A DNA stretch of 64,000 nucleotides, from NCBI RefSeq assembly GCF_032854445.1, contig NW_027018080.1:1-64000 (forward strand), read 5' to 3'. The notes beneath the pieces are model-generated. The model was not told where the DNA came from and made no database searches. It saw nothing but the letters and a program-made list of their open reading frames with translations. A program made the translations under genes and the position numbers. Shown piece after piece: positions 63,801-64,000 of the stretch. The DNA is from Liolophura sinensis. Its lineage: Eukaryota > Mollusca > Polyplacophora > Chitonida > Chitonidae. The first letter of the stretch is position 1. Every line of letters begins with the position of its first letter.

Positions 63801-64000
63801 CCCACATGAATAAGGTGCCAAAAGATGCGGAATTGAGCCAGAAATCGGCAGCTGTTGAAAAATTGCAAATTTCCCTGGTTTCCATGGAGTAAGAGCCGTT
63901 GCTGGGCACGTGATTATGACATCAATGATCATTCAATTGTCACTACAGCCAAAGGTATTGGTCGGAGAGCAACGCGGTTTGCACCATTCGATTTCTCGTC
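60884..64000. repeat. Array segment: monomers 112-117, last one cut by the window edge
   Basis: Monomers start at 60884, 61432, 61980, 62529, 63078 and 63627. The last is 374 bp long, truncated by the window and not by biology. Copies here mix several subfamily markers. The 61,432 monomer has private changes (TTGTTAATAGAAACC just before it, CTTCTACGTCC, GAGTGAGAGCCGC, ATGATTTTTCAATTG) and an 8-bp-run shortening at GTTAAAAATTGC. Nothing suggests the array is ending here. Confidence 0.9.

Larger units (their letters stand above)
1..64000. repeat. Satellite DNA array, ~549-bp monomer, 116 full copies plus one partial
   Basis: The junction motif TAGCCCAGAAGAC followed by GTC or CTG recurs across the window at intervals that are almost always 548-550 bp. 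Exceptions are 546, 547, 551, 552 and 553 bp from small indels, 534-535 bp from a 15-bp deletion, and 515 bp from a ~35-bp deletion. All copies are head-to-tail in one orientation. No non-repeat sequence separates monomers and no mobile element interrupts them. Both window edges lie inside the array. Homogeneous arrays of this kind are known from eukaryotic heterochromatin. I do not recognise this monomer, so chromosomal location and species are not assigned. No gap in the window lacks repeat sequence: every base belongs to a monomer. Confidence 0.98.

Noticed and set aside
1-64000. CRISPR array
   Set aside because: The period is ~549 bp with no short constant repeat alternating with unique spacers. 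The entire unit is repeated.
1-64000. rDNA or tRNA-gene tandem array
   Set aside because: No conserved rRNA stretch is visible. TAGCCCAGAAG resembles a pol III A box, but no B box (GTTCRANNC) follows within 30-60 bp, and the ATTCGATTTC ~370 bp away is neither close enough nor a good match.
1-64000. LTR or other transposon organised as tandem copies
   Set aside because: I see no terminal repeats, target-site duplications, primer-binding site, polypurine tract or transposase/reverse-transcriptase motifs in any frame.
1-64000. Telomeric or simple-sequence repeat
   Set aside because: There is no short-period repeat, and the only long homopolymer is the 12-A run at 8,359-8,370.

Overview
The whole 64 kb window is one uninterrupted tandem array of a satellite DNA monomer of about 549 bp. 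I paced the array by hand using the recurring junction TAGCCCAGAAGAC. It holds 116 complete monomers (116 units in 63,626 bp, mean 548.5 bp) and one partial monomer at the right edge (63,627-64,000). All monomers point the same way. I found no unique sequence, transposon insertion, inversion, RNA gene or credible protein-coding gene. Both window edges cut through the array, so its true ends are not visible. Long uniform satellite arrays like this are typical of eukaryotic constitutive heterochromatin (centromeric, pericentromeric or subtelomeric). I do not recognise the monomer, so I name neither species nor family. A hand-counted monomer (27,962-28,510) is about 41% G+C with 17 CpG, roughly three quarters of random expectation.

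Layout. (1) 1-7,688: more diverged monomers, including a subfamily marked CACATCAATAAGG (last seen near 7.33 kb) and a smaller set with TTGTCATC in place of TTATGACATC. Traces of a five-monomer (about 2.75 kb) register remain. (2) About 5.6-9.3 kb: a zone full of single-base insertions and deletions, spanning the switch to the CACATGAATAAGG subfamily that starts at about 8.41 kb. (3) 9.3-14.8 kb: a dimer duplication (1,099 bp x 2) inside a segment whose flanks recur seven monomers apart. (4) 15.15-18.44 kb: a trimer duplication (1,647 bp x 2). (5) 18.7-28.2 kb: mixed monomers with two deletion-bearing units. (6) 28.25-32.64 kb: a tetramer duplication (2,183 bp x 2) carrying a 15-bp deletion. 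(7) 34.5-39.5 kb: alternating two-monomer register. (8) 39.5-45.1 kb: mixed. (9) 45.08-49.47 kb: a nearly identical tetramer duplication (2,197 bp x 2). (10) 49.33-54.82 kb: a pentamer duplication (2,743 bp x 2), with a partial tetramer-spaced re-copy to about 56.4 kb. (11) 56.5-60.9 kb: dimer/trimer alternation of two monomer types. (12) 60.9-64 kb: mixed monomers.

Interpretation. This is a patchwork of local, recent multi-monomer duplications of changing length (2, 3, 4, 5 and about 7 monomers), not one fixed higher-order repeat. That is what repeated unequal exchange and gene conversion would leave. The many 60-170-codon open frames are echoes of the repeat, because 549 is divisible by 3 and each chance open frame recurs in register. 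I do not annotate them as genes. The monomer carries a dense set of short dyad symmetries and a T-tract cluster, which could matter for heterochromatin or centromere packaging; that is inference only.
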